Part shown: positions 8,400 through 16,508 of the stretch, one piece after another | How positions within the stretch are numbered: position 1 is the first letter of the stretch | Layout: each line of letters begins with the position of its first letter | Assembly (NCBI GenBank): GCA_009773415.1 | Contig: WSNO01000024.1 | Span: 1 to 42,233, forward strand | Direction: 5' to 3' | Origin: Nitrospirota bacterium | GTDB lineage: Bacteria > Nitrospirota > Thermodesulfovibrionia > Thermodesulfovibrionales > Dissulfurispiraceae | Length of the DNA: 42,233 bases | Notes under the pieces: generated by a model | The model's input: only the letters and a program-made list of their open reading frames with translations | What the model was told of the DNA's origin: nothing | Databases searched by the model: none | Program-made: the position numbers and the translations under genes

Positions 8400-9065
8400 T
8401 TAATTACTGAAACGAAACGTAATCGGCAGGCGCGCCCGCGAGGCCACAGGTATCCCTTCGCTGGTCGCCGGTGCGAATGAAGATTTCCTGACAGCGGTGA
8501 CTGCCGCCTCCGCAAAACCGAACCCGCTGTCTTCCAGCACTTCTACATGCGTGAGGATTCCCTTCTCATTAATAGAGAGTCTGAGCAGCACGCGTCCCTG
8601 TTTTCCAAGCTTTTTCGCGAGAAGAGGATACGCCGGTTGCTCCTGCCTCACAAATCTCGGACCTGTTCCTTCGCCGAACACCACATCAGAAGCAACCGAA
8701 CTTTTTGATGGAATGCCGGTCTGTGCCTCTGACCGTCCTGCTTGCTGTCCTGAAGGCGCTTCCTGTCGAAGTGCAGTGTATGGCACTGCAGCTTCCGTGA
8801 CATGAGCAGTCGCTGCAACACTCGGTGCGACTCGCTGCTGAGACAAAGCGGTATTTCGGGGCGGAACAGGAGCTTTCCGTTCTTTTGCCGGCGCAGCGGC
8901 TTCACTTCCGACAACCGAACGTTCTCCGGTCAGAAAGACTTCATATACCACAGCGGATTCGGCAGCCCAGCGCATAATCATGAATAACCCGACAGCTGCG
9001 ACGAGGAGATGCAGGCCTGCGGCCGCCATGCCCGACAGAAAAAGCTGCCTGCCATCTCGCGACAT
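8400..9065 (-). CDS. tonB: TonB energy-transducing protein (module 1)
   Basis: 221 residues from the ATG at 9065, chosen because GGGAGG lies 8 bases upstream. The frame stays open to 9140, but that extension would translate the leader terminator. The protein has a membrane anchor (about residues 8-30), a short Pro/Ala-rich periplasmic spacer and the C-terminal TonB domain (YPLLAKKLGKQGRVLLRLS, then SGFGFAEAAVTAV). It transmits proton-motive force to the receptor downstream. No exbBD is adjacent, so it probably shares the ExbB/ExbD of module 2. Part of this gene is duplicated and ruined at 1.45-1.59 kb. Confidence 0.9.
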   Translation of the reverse strand: MSRDGRQLFLSGMAAAGLHLLVAAVGLFMIMRWAAESAVVYEVFLTGERSVVGSEAAAPAKERKAPVPPRNTALSQQRVAPSVAATAHVTEAAVPYTALRQEAPSGQQAGRSEAQTGIPSKSSVASDVVFGEGTGPRFVRQEQPAYPLLAKKLGKQGRVLLRLSINEKGILTHVEVLEDSGFGFAEAAVTAVRKSSFAPATSEGIPVASRARLPITFRFSN

Positions 9066-9085
9066 CTGCTGAACCTCCCGAACAT

Positions 9086-9207
9086 AAAAAAAACCACGCC
9101 GACACGCACCTTCATGGTGCAGAGCCTTCATGGCTTTCATTTCGTAACGTCAGACACGCTACTGCCGCTTCATGCGGCTGCCCATACTTGCTGTACAGGT
9201 TTCTATG
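9086..9207 (-). ncRNA. Leader RNA copy B: structured attenuator in front of tonB
   Basis: The untranslated leader folds into several hairpins. P1 is 7 bp (CCUGUAC-AGCAA-GUAUGGG, 9181-9199). P2 is GCCGC-AUGAA-GCGGC (9164-9178), followed by AGUAG. P3 is 7 bp (9144-9162). Then come AGCC-AUGAA-GGCU and GCACC-AUGAA-GGUGC. The arm AAAGCCAUG can instead pair with CGUGGUUUU to form a terminator (9086-9137) ending in eight T. The small AGCC/GGCU hairpin and the terminator exclude each other, as in a riboswitch or protein-controlled attenuator. Copies C and D share the architecture. I cannot match it to a known riboswitch class. Confidence 0.75.
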
Positions 9208-9213
9208 CTTTGG

Positions 9214-9243
9214 ATGTTAGCAAAGCCGCTGAGGATTCGTCAA
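9214..9243 (-). promoter_or_regulatory. Promoter for leader B and module 1
   Basis: Sigma-70-type boxes on the minus strand: TTGACG (9238-9243) and TAACAT (9214-9219) with an 18-base spacer. The predicted start is near 9207, just before hairpin P1. The same boxes and spacing are preserved in copy A. Confidence 0.7.
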
Positions 9244-9265
9244 TTCCAGAAAATGAATAGGCGCA

Positions 9266-9288
9266 TAAAATGCCCGATCTCCTCGGCA
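9266..9288 (-). terminator. Probable terminator after nrdG
   Basis: The hairpin TGCCGA-GGAGA-TC(G)GGCA has one bulged base and is followed by TTTTAT on the minus strand, 8 bases after the nrdG stop. It separates the nrdDG operon from the promoter of module 1. Confidence 0.5.
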
Positions 9289-9296
9289 GGGAGCCG

Positions 9297-10055
9297 TCAG
9301 GCAATGAGTGCGGAAATTCCGGGGATGCTCTTTCGGCACTGTTCCGACAGAGGGTGCGTACGTGCGCACTCGATATTCCTGATACCCCATTCCGGAAAAC
9401 TCTGCTGAAGTTTTGTACGCAGACGTTTCCAGTCCAACACGCACGGTGAAAGGTCACCCTGGACTTCCGGGGGCTTTCGGTACATTTGCAGATAAAATCG
9501 CTGAACCCCGAAGGATCTTACTTCCGATACAACTTCATCAAGATCGTCGTCGGTCAGCAGATTATACACCGTAGTTCTCACCTCGAGCCGTATTTTGCTC
9601 TCTCTGCATAGCCGGGCGGATTTGATTATATCTGGCGCGCTGACCGCGACTCCTGCGGCTTCCGCATACATACGCGCGGGTGCCTTATAGTCCAGAGCGA
9701 CATAATCGACCAGTCCTTTTGCCGCAAGCATTTCAAGATGGTCGGGAAACGATCCGTTCGTATCGAGCTTCACCGGATACCCCATGCCCTTTATGTGCCC
9801 GAGAAAACCTGCCAGCCTCTCCTGCAGCAATGCCTCGCCCCCGCTGATGACCACCCCCTGTATCATCCCCCGACGTTTATCCAAATACTGCAAAACGTCG
9901 GCTTCCTCCATCGGATCTTCAAACAGCATAGGATACACCAAATGCGGATTGTGACAATATGGGCAGCGAAAATTGCAGCCCTGCAGAAAAACAACCGCAC
10001 TAACTCTCCCCGGATAATCGACCAGCGAGAAACGCTGGAGACCGCCTATGTGCAT
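9297..10055 (-). CDS. nrdG: Anaerobic ribonucleotide reductase activase (radical SAM)
   Basis: 252 residues. The radical-SAM cluster motif CNFRCPYC lies at residues 27-34, holding the [4Fe-4S] cluster that cleaves S-adenosylmethionine to put the glycyl radical on NrdD. Later motifs include VVISGGEALLQ (near 69-79) and LDTNGSFP (near 97-104). It overlaps the 3' end of nrdD by 10 bases, so the two are coupled. The long form (about 230-250 residues) is common in anaerobes. A neighbour-independent alternative, another glycyl-radical activase, is unlikely given the overlap with nrdD. Confidence 0.93.
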   Translation of the reverse strand: MHIGGLQRFSLVDYPGRVSAVVFLQGCNFRCPYCHNPHLVYPMLFEDPMEEADVLQYLDKRRGMIQGVVISGGEALLQERLAGFLGHIKGMGYPVKLDTNGSFPDHLEMLAAKGLVDYVALDYKAPARMYAEAAGVAVSAPDIIKSARLCRESKIRLEVRTTVYNLLTDDDLDEVVSEVRSFGVQRFYLQMYRKPPEVQGDLSPCVLDWKRLRTKLQQSFPEWGIRNIECARTHPLSEQCRKSIPGISALIA

Positions 10056-12157
10056 GCCGCCGCACCCGTGACTTTGAATTCTTTGCGATCTGCAAACTCG
10101 GCGGCCTTGCCTTTATTCCACTGCGCCACCGGACGAAGATAGCCTGAAACGCGGGAATAGACCTCAGATGGTCTGCCGCAATGCGGACAGACTGGCTTCT
10201 CACCTGCAATATAGTTATGCTCAGGGCAGACCGAAAACGTCGGGGTAACCGTGAAGTACGGCAGACGATAATTGCCGCAGACTGTCCTGACAAGATTCCT
10301 TACCGACTCATGATCCTCCACGCACTCACCGGCAAAGATATGCACCACCGTTCCGCCCGTATACTTCGCCTGCAGAGCATCCTGCAGATCGAGATACTCA
10401 AAAACATCATCGGTATGGTTCACCGGAAGATGCGTGGAGTTGGTATAAAACGGTTCGATGCTGCTGTCATTGGCAGACCGGACGCTGTTGGCGCAGAGGA
10501 TGCCGGGGTATTTCTCCCGGTCAATTTTTGCCAGGCGGTAGCTCGTGCCCTCCGCCGGAGTGGCTTCCAGATTGTAGTTGTCGCCCGTCTCCTCCTGAAA
10601 CGCCACTAGCCGGCAGCGCATACATTCCATGACTCTGAGTGAGAATGCCTGTCCCGCATCTGACGCAATGCCTGCGCCAAGCAGGTTCAGGCAGGCCTCA
10701 TTCATGCCGACCAGTCCGATTGTCGAAAAGTGGTTTTTCCAGTACGATCCGAAACGCTCATGAACGCCGCGCAGATAATGTTTCGCATACGGATAGAGAT
10801 TCCCTTTCGTGAAATGCTCCAGCGCCTTGCGCTTGATTTCGAGACTCTGCCGCGCAAGCAGCAGGCGACTCTCAAGTAATTCAAGGAATTCATCTTCATT
10901 CTGAGCAAGATACCCTATTCTCGGCATGTTAACCGTAACGACCCCGATTGAGCCGGTCAGAGGATTCGAACCGAACAACCCGCCGCCCCGCTTCCGCAAC
11001 TCGCGGTTGTCGAGGCGCAGTCGACAACACATCGAACGGGCATCTTCCGGCTTCATGTCGGAATTGACATAATTCGAGAAATACGGCACGCCGTAGCGCG
11101 CCGTAACCTTCCAGAGAATCTCCAATTCAGAATTGTCCCAGTCGAAGTCCTTTGTTATGTTGTATGTCGGAATTGGAAAGGTGAAAACCCGACCGTTGGC
11201 ATCCCCTTCATGCATGACCTCAAGAAACGCGCGGTTGAAAAGATTCATTTCGTGCTGAAACTCACCATATTGAGCTGTTTGGGGCTTTCCGCCGATTATA
11301 ACCGGCTGGTTTGCAAGTATCGACGGAACTTCAAGATCGAGCGTGATGTTGGTAAATGGTGTTTGAAAGCCGACGCGTGTGGGAACATTGATATTGAAGA
11401 CAAACTCCTGAAGCGCCTGCTTGACCTCCCGAAAGCTGAGTCCGTCATGCCGTATGAACGGGGCGAGAAGTGTGTCGAAATTGGAGAACGCCTGCGCACC
11501 TGCAGCCTCACCCTGCAATGTGTAAAAGAAATTGACTATCTGGCCGAGCGCGCTCCGCAGATGCTTTGCCGGTGAGCTTTCGACCTTGCCGGGAACTCCG
11601 CGGAAGCCTTCGGTCAGCAACGCCTGCAGATCCCACCCCACACAATAGGCCGATAGGAGGTTCAGGTCGTGAATGTGAAAATCACCGTCAATATGAGCGG
11701 CGCGGATTTCAGGAGGATAAATATGATTCAGCCAGTAACTGCTGCTGATCTCCGATGAGATATAATTATTCAGACCCTGCAGCGAAAACGCCATGTTGCT
11801 GTTTTCGTTGACCCGCCAGTCGAGCTGCTTCAGGTATTGATCCACAAGTTCGACATTCGCCTTTTCCGTAATCTGCCTGATTCGTGCATGCTGCTCCCGA
11901 TAGAGTATATATGCTTTCGCCGTCTTGCGGTACGGAGACGAGATAAGCACCTCTTCAACGATATCCTGAATGCCCTCCACCGACGGCGTGCGCCCGCAGA
12001 CCTGCTCAGCCATGCTCAGCACCCGGAGCATAAGCCGCGCCGCCATCGGCGCATCGAACTCTCCTGTCGCCGCTCCGGCCTTCGCTATCGCATTGGTGAT
12101 TTTGTCCGGATCAAACCGGACGTGAGAGCCGTCTCTCTTCTCTATGATCGTTAACAT
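10046..12157 (-). CDS. nrdD: Anaerobic (class III) ribonucleoside-triphosphate reductase
   Basis: 703 residues. An N-terminal ATP-cone allosteric domain (IIEKRDGSHVRFDPDKI, about 1-90) is followed by the glycyl-radical barrel. At the C-terminus are the zinc-binding cysteines (CPEH near 645, CPHCG near 657) and the glycyl-radical loop RVSGYLRP (Gly near 671). The enzyme reduces NTPs to dNTPs without oxygen and without cobalamin. AAGGAG precedes the ATG at 8-base spacing. It lies 56 bases after btuF with no terminator between, so it appears to be under the cobalamin riboswitch. Confidence 0.96.
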   Translation of the reverse strand: MLTIIEKRDGSHVRFDPDKITNAIAKAGAATGEFDAPMAARLMLRVLSMAEQVCGRTPSVEGIQDIVEEVLISSPYRKTAKAYILYREQHARIRQITEKANVELVDQYLKQLDWRVNENSNMAFSLQGLNNYISSEISSSYWLNHIYPPEIRAAHIDGDFHIHDLNLLSAYCVGWDLQALLTEGFRGVPGKVESSPAKHLRSALGQIVNFFYTLQGEAAGAQAFSNFDTLLAPFIRHDGLSFREVKQALQEFVFNINVPTRVGFQTPFTNITLDLEVPSILANQPVIIGGKPQTAQYGEFQHEMNLFNRAFLEVMHEGDANGRVFTFPIPTYNITKDFDWDNSELEILWKVTARYGVPYFSNYVNSDMKPEDARSMCCRLRLDNRELRKRGGGLFGSNPLTGSIGVVTVNMPRIGYLAQNEDEFLELLESRLLLARQSLEIKRKALEHFTKGNLYPYAKHYLRGVHERFGSYWKNHFSTIGLVGMNEACLNLLGAGIASDAGQAFSLRVMECMRCRLVAFQEETGDNYNLEATPAEGTSYRLAKIDREKYPGILCANSVRSANDSSIEPFYTNSTHLPVNHTDDVFEYLDLQDALQAKYTGGTVVHIFAGECVEDHESVRNLVRTVCGNYRLPYFTVTPTFSVCPEHNYIAGEKPVCPHCGRPSEVYSRVSGYLRPVAQWNKGKAAEFADRKEFKVTGAAACT

Positions 12158-12213
12158 TTCACACGTCTCCTTTATTTTTTATCGCTCATCTGACTCTCGC
12201 GACAAGAATACCG

Positions 12214-13287
12214 TTATTGTACGGGCGACTTGCCGACGCCTGTGTACGGCACCCCGAATACTCTCCGATGAAAAACATCCAACTCATTTTTAACCCCTGC
12301 CGCACTGAATTTTTCAGGATAGACCTGCCAAGCCATCACAAGCGCGGTGGCAGCTGCACGCGGCGAGAGAGTTGACCATTCTGGTGCCTTGTAAACCCGC
12401 CCTGATTTTACTGCCTTCACATGACGCCACTGAGGATTGCTCAGGACATCGTCAACGCCATATTTCGCATTTCCCCAGATGAAAATCACATCGGGGTTCC
12501 AGGCGAGAATCCGCTCCATCGATACGCCGACATAGCGCTGTCCATAAGCCGCGGCCGGGTTAACCGCCCCGATTGCCTTGATAAGATCGTCATACATGGC
12601 GCTGCCGCCCGCCACAGTCGTAGGTTTAGAACTGAGCCAGAGAACTTTTTTCCTTAGTTCAGGTGGAACAGCTCCTGTTTTCTCCACTATACCCGAGAAC
12701 ATCCTCTTTGATTCGGCAATTACCTGCCGTGCCCGCGCCTCCCTGCCGAAGGCCACGCCATGAAACCGGATTGCCTCATGAAGTTCCTCGATACTTTCAG
12801 GATGAACAGCAGCGACGTTCAGTCCTCGCTGCTCAAGATACCGGACCAACTCGGGCTTGATCGACCAGGTGATGACGATATCAGGCTTGGCCTTCAAAAC
12901 CGCTTCGATATTGATATCCATGCCGCTGCCTGCAGAAACATACTCCTGCGCGATATCCGGTCGAACCGCCCGCATGAGATCGTTTTGATAGGCGTGCCTT
13001 CCGACAGCGACAACCTGATCCCATATGCCGAGTGCCGGAATCATTTCATAGGTCGAAAAAATAATCGCCCGCTTTACCGGAGCCTCAACGACGACGTTTC
13101 TGCCAAGTTTATCCGTATAATTGACAGCCGCGCCCTGGACATCAGGAGGCTGAACAATGCCGATCACGCAGAGAGCGATTACGGCTGCGATGAATCGAGG
13201 AGTTCTGACAGAAAGCACGGAGCGGGCTCTGACCGCTGCGGATTCGGCGCGGCACGTCAAAAAAAAGGGTGTATGCTTTGTATTCAC
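12214..13287 (-). CDS. Periplasmic cobalamin-type binding protein under a B12 riboswitch
   Basis: 357 residues from GTG at 13287, preceded by AGGGGGG six bases away. A long N-region (about 30 residues) comes before the hydrophobic signal segment (FIAAVIALCVIGIV). The mature part is a cluster-A binding protein with motifs IPALGIWDQVVAVGRHAYQNDLM, NIEAVLKAKPDIVITW, LAWNPDVIFIWGNAKYG and KAPEWSTLSPRAA. By eye it is closely paralogous to the protein at 23680-24672. No permease or ATPase accompanies it, so it would have to feed one of the neighbouring importers. Riboswitch control makes a corrinoid ligand the best guess. Confidence 0.88.
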   Translation of the reverse strand: MNTKHTPFFLTCRAESAAVRARSVLSVRTPRFIAAVIALCVIGIVQPPDVQGAAVNYTDKLGRNVVVEAPVKRAIIFSTYEMIPALGIWDQVVAVGRHAYQNDLMRAVRPDIAQEYVSAGSGMDINIEAVLKAKPDIVITWSIKPELVRYLEQRGLNVAAVHPESIEELHEAIRFHGVAFGREARARQVIAESKRMFSGIVEKTGAVPPELRKKVLWLSSKPTTVAGGSAMYDDLIKAIGAVNPAAAYGQRYVGVSMERILAWNPDVIFIWGNAKYGVDDVLSNPQWRHVKAVKSGRVYKAPEWSTLSPRAAATALVMAWQVYPEKFSAAGVKNELDVFHRRVFGVPYTGVGKSPVQ

Positions 13288-13288
13288 G

Positions 13289-13305
13289 ATTCCCCCCTCG
13301 GGAAT
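13289..13305 (-). promoter_or_regulatory. Hairpin masking the btuF ribosome-binding site
   Basis: On the minus strand ATTCCC-GAGGG-GGGAAT folds over the AGGGGGG ribosome site directly before the GTG start at 13287. Together with the riboswitch immediately upstream this looks like a translational expression platform. Confidence 0.6.
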
Positions 13306-13482
13306 TGAATCAGAGATACCGACTCAGACAGGTCTTCCGGCTCCGGGCCACCTACTCACCCGCCTTCCCATCCCCCTTTATGAGCGGAACAGTGGCTTAT
13401 GGTTGGGTTTTCGTTCCCGACACGGCTGCGGGGCAGCGGGAGATTTGCACTCCTCTTCCCTGGCGTCCAGTCAGCTGCAAAA
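13306..13482 (-). ncRNA. Cobalamin riboswitch
   Basis: Read on the minus strand, the canonical B12 elements occur in order: GCCAGGGAAGAGGAGUGCAA at the 5' end, the CCGCUGCCCCGCAGCCGUG segment, the GCCACUG box (near 13389-13396), GGGAAGGCGGG, and the 3' core ending GCCGGAAGACCUGUCUG (near 13328-13345). Outer bases GACUGGAC and GUCUGAGUC close the structure. It sits just before btuF and is followed by a hairpin over the ribosome site, not by an obvious terminator. In this class cobalamin binding lowers expression, here predicted for btuF-nrdD-nrdG. Confidence 0.93.
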
Positions 13483-13557
13483 CGTTATTTCGAGACTACA
13501 TCTTCTGTAATCGGGGACCCGCCTTTCTTCACTTCGTGACTTTCAATACGATGGTGT

Positions 13558-13587
13558 ATCTTATTCGTGCACTGATCGGAATGTCAA
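13558..13587 (-). promoter_or_regulatory. Promoter for the cobalamin-riboswitch operon
   Basis: Minus-strand boxes TTGACA (13582-13587) and TAAGAT (13558-13563) with an 18-base spacer give a start about 70 bases upstream of the riboswitch core. No clear terminator of the preceding chlD operon lies between 13588 and 13662; only a GGGCGCCC palindrome is seen there. Confidence 0.7.
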
Positions 13588-13662
13588 TATATGCCGCATG
13601 GACCAGGTTGTTAGCACTATATATTGGGTATGGGCGCCCAAACTGGCAGCACGAGGACCCAA

Positions 13663-15501
13663 CTACGATTCGGTTGAGCTTTCTTTCATGTTGATTACCA
13701 GTTCGCTAAGCATGTCTGCTTTGAGGTCATCAATGGTGTAGTGGTCGGCTTCCAGTTGCGCAGCTATCGCTGCGGCACGGTCGGTTGTGGTGAAGCGTCC
13801 TTTTTCTTCGGTGTCCACGACAATGATATCAATGCCGCGCTGCTCACGCAGCAGTGCGGAAATGCGCGCTATTTCCTCTTCAGGCGTCATGCCGCTTATC
13901 GCCTGATTTGCACGTCCGTCGGTTATCAGCACGATCAGAAAACGAGTCTCCGGTCGCTTTCTTCCGACCCTTTCCAGCAGGCGGTGCGCTTCCAGCAGGC
14001 CTGCTCCAAGAGGAGTTTTTCCTCCGACCGGAATGTCCCGCAGCCGCCTCGCCGCGTGTTCCACGCTTGCGGTCGGTTGCAGCACGACCTCTGCATGGTC
14101 CTTGCGGAAAACAATCATCGATACGAGATCGCGTTTCTGGTAGCAGTCGATCAGCAGCGACTGAATCGCGCCCTTGGCAGCCACCATGCGTTTCTGTGCA
14201 CCCATAGAGCCTGATCCATCAACAACAAAAAGGGCGAGATGCCCCATCTTGCGCTCTTTCCGCTTATAGCGGAAATCGTCCTCGTCTATCACCACAACAT
14301 TCGTGCGATTGCGAACTCCCTGATACGGCGCGGCAGCGCGCAACGTCGCATCAATGGCTATGGAGCGATTCTGTCTGAATACGCTTTTTACATACCTGCC
14401 TCCACGGTTGCGGGCCCGGGTGCGTGTCCGGCGGCCCGATGCCGCCCGCTCGATGCGGTCTTTCCTGAAAAAGAGCCGCTTCATGCGGAACGGCTGTCCG
14501 ACCGAGAAAACTTCCTCGCTCTGCGGAAGCAGCTCCTGAGGCACCGGCGGGGCAGCGATCTGCTGATTGTCGTCTTTGTCCTGAGGCTGTTCTTCCTGCT
14601 GATCCTGATTCGTATCAGGCGGCGACTGATTCCGGTCAGGCTCATCGGGAGCTTCCTGTTGCTCCGGCGGATGAGGTGGCGGCGGCGGCCGAAGTTCGCG
14701 CCGCCGGTGCATCAGAACAAGCGGAGCGACGAGATCGATCTCTTCACGGGATACCTCTCTTTTGCCGTGCATTGCTGCCTGAGCACGTGCAGCTGATAGC
14801 ATGCTTATGTCCGCACGATGACCGGCCACATTATATGTCAGACAGATGTCGGCAATATATTCGAGCAGCCGCTCACGAACAGAAACATGCGGCAGTATTT
14901 CCCGTGCCTTCAGAATCGAATCAGAAAGAGTTCGGTCGTCATCAGCATCGCCATGGCCGCATGATGATTTGATAACGGCGATGCGGGCAGCAGACTCATC
15001 AATATGCTCAAACCCTGCGCACATGCCGAAACGGTCGAGCAGATGCGCCGATACCTCTCCTTCACCCGGATACATTGTCGCAACAAGAATAAACGATGCA
15101 GGGTGGCGGATGCTCAATCCTTCGCGCTCGACCAGATTTTCGCCCCTGCTGTGCACTTCAAGTACGAGAGAGACAATCTCGGGAGAGAGCAGGTTCACAT
15201 CGTCGATGAAGAGCACGCCGCCGTGCGCCCGCGAAAGGATCCCATGTTGAAATTCGCGTTTGCCGGAGCGGAGTGTTTCTTCAATTGCTATGGAACCGAG
15301 CAGGGCATCTTCGGTAACATTCAGCGGCAGCTCAACAAACGGCGTTGCAGCCGGAAGTATCGAACAGAGCGCACGGGCGAGCGTCGATTTGCCGCACCCT
15401 TTTTCGCCGACAAACAGAACACCGCCGCATCGAGGATCGACCGCATTGAGTACCAGCGCTCGCTTTGCCTCATCATGCCCGACAAACGACGAACAGCTCA
15501 T
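13663..15501 (-). CDS. Chelatase AAA+/VWA subunit, ChlD/BchD type
   Basis: 612 residues. An N-terminal AAA+ module has Walker [10 protein letters not shown] near residue 33. A proline- and acid-rich linker follows (about 270-325, five consecutive prolines, many Gln/Asp). The C-terminal von Willebrand A domain has the MIDAS motif DGSGSMG near 428. In Mg- and Co-chelatases this subunit forms the hexameric motor with the I subunit and activates the large catalytic subunit. Its start overlaps chlI in an ATGA junction. The AAA+ part looks largely intact, whereas many D subunits have degenerate ATPase motifs. Confidence 0.92.
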   Translation of the reverse strand: MSCSSFVGHDEAKRALVLNAVDPRCGGVLFVGEKGCGKSTLARALCSILPAATPFVELPLNVTEDALLGSIAIEETLRSGKREFQHGILSRAHGGVLFIDDVNLLSPEIVSLVLEVHSRGENLVEREGLSIRHPASFILVATMYPGEGEVSAHLLDRFGMCAGFEHIDESAARIAVIKSSCGHGDADDDRTLSDSILKAREILPHVSVRERLLEYIADICLTYNVAGHRADISMLSAARAQAAMHGKREVSREEIDLVAPLVLMHRRRELRPPPPPHPPEQQEAPDEPDRNQSPPDTNQDQQEEQPQDKDDNQQIAAPPVPQELLPQSEEVFSVGQPFRMKRLFFRKDRIERAASGRRTRTRARNRGGRYVKSVFRQNRSIAIDATLRAAAPYQGVRNRTNVVVIDEDDFRYKRKERKMGHLALFVVDGSGSMGAQKRMVAAKGAIQSLLIDCYQKRDLVSMIVFRKDHAEVVLQPTASVEHAARRLRDIPVGGKTPLGAGLLEAHRLLERVGRKRPETRFLIVLITDGRANQAISGMTPEEEIARISALLREQRGIDIIVVDTEEKGRFTTTDRAAAIAAQLEADHYTIDDLKADMLSELVINMKESSTES

Positions 15502-16508
15502 ACCTGCGCGAGTGCTGCGGTCACCTTGTCGCGCTCTGCGCCGGCATCTTCAAACGGCAGCCGTTTCAAACGATGGCGGAGCGCAAGCCAGGAGGCATCC
15601 CTGATTTCCTCTGAACCAATTGCGGAAAGCCCCCTGTATGCGGCCATGGCGCGGGCGGCCTTCATCATCACAATGTCGGCGCGGTGTCCGTCGAGGCTGA
15701 GCGCCGAGGTGATCGTTACGATCTTATCGAGCACCGCATCATCCACCGGAATTGCACCGACCGACTCCCGGGCTGCGATAATCATAGCAGCAAGCATTTC
15801 CTGGTTGGCGGCCCATGCAGCATGAAATGCCTCGGGATCAGCATCGAATAATAATTTCCGCTTGAGTATCTCGACCCTCTGTTTTTTATCCCGCAGGGAA
15901 GTCACCGATACGCAGAGGCCGAAACGATCCAGCAGCTGAGGTCGCAGGTCGCCCTCTTCAGGGTTCATGGTGCCGACCAGCATAAAGCGCGCCGGATGCG
16001 TGAATGAGATGCCTTCCCGCTCGACGGTGTTCACTCCCATGGCGGCGGAATCAAGCAGGAGATCCACGATATGATCCTCCAGCAGGTTGACTTCATCCAC
16101 ATACAGAAAGTTTCTGTTCGCATCGGCAAGAATTCCGGGCTCGAATCGTTTTTCGCCGTGGCGGATTGCATGTTCTATGTCAAGTGTGCCGACCAGACGA
16201 TCTTCTGTAACGCCCAGCGGCAGTTCGACCATGCGCATCTTGCGTGTTTCACGGTGAAGATGCCCTTGCTGCGCCAGCATATCCCGGCAGTCGGAACAGA
16301 GGGTGGCGTCCGCATCGCAGGTAAACGGACAATCCCTGACCGCTTCCAGTTCGGGCAGCAGTTCCGCAAGCGCCCGGACAGCGGTGCTCTTGCCGGTCCC
16401 CTTTTCACCCATGATAAGCAGTCCGCCGATCGACGGATCAATCACATTCAGGATGAGCGCCGTCTTCATCTCCTCCTGATTCACCAAAGCGGTAAACGGG
16501 AATATCAT
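15498..16508 (-). CDS. Chelatase AAA+ ATPase subunit, ChlI/BchI type
   Basis: 336 residues from ATG at 16508, chosen because GGAGG lies 7 bases upstream and the ATG overlaps the cobN stop (ATGA). Walker [10 protein letters not shown] (about 32-40), Walker [10 protein letters not shown] (near 136) and sensor motifs ([19 protein letters not shown]) are present. A Cys-rich insert ([15 protein letters not shown], about 59-73) is typical of this subunit and may bind a metal. It hydrolyses ATP to drive metal insertion by the large subunit. Together with the neighbours it makes a complete three-part chelatase. Confidence 0.94.
   Translation of the reverse strand: MIFPFTALVNQEEMKTALILNVIDPSIGGLLIMGEKGTGKSTAVRALAELLPELEAVRDCPFTCDADATLCSDCRDMLAQQGHLHRETRKMRMVELPLGVTEDRLVGTLDIEHAIRHGEKRFEPGILADANRNFLYVDEVNLLEDHIVDLLLDSAAMGVNTVEREGISFTHPARFMLVGTMNPEEGDLRPQLLDRFGLCVSVTSLRDKKQRVEILKRKLLFDADPEAFHAAWAANQEMLAAMIIAARESVGAIPVDDAVLDKIVTITSALSLDGHRADIVMMKAARAMAAYRGLSAIGSEEIRDASWLALRHRLKRLPFEDAGAERDKVTAALAQV

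Noticed and set aside
9086-9207. Identification of the repeated leader as a c-di-GMP-I, NiCo, Moco or cobalamin riboswitch
   Set aside because: Short resemblances (AAAGCCACG to part of the c-di-GMP-I core) are present, but the other conserved blocks of each class are missing. I left it unassigned.
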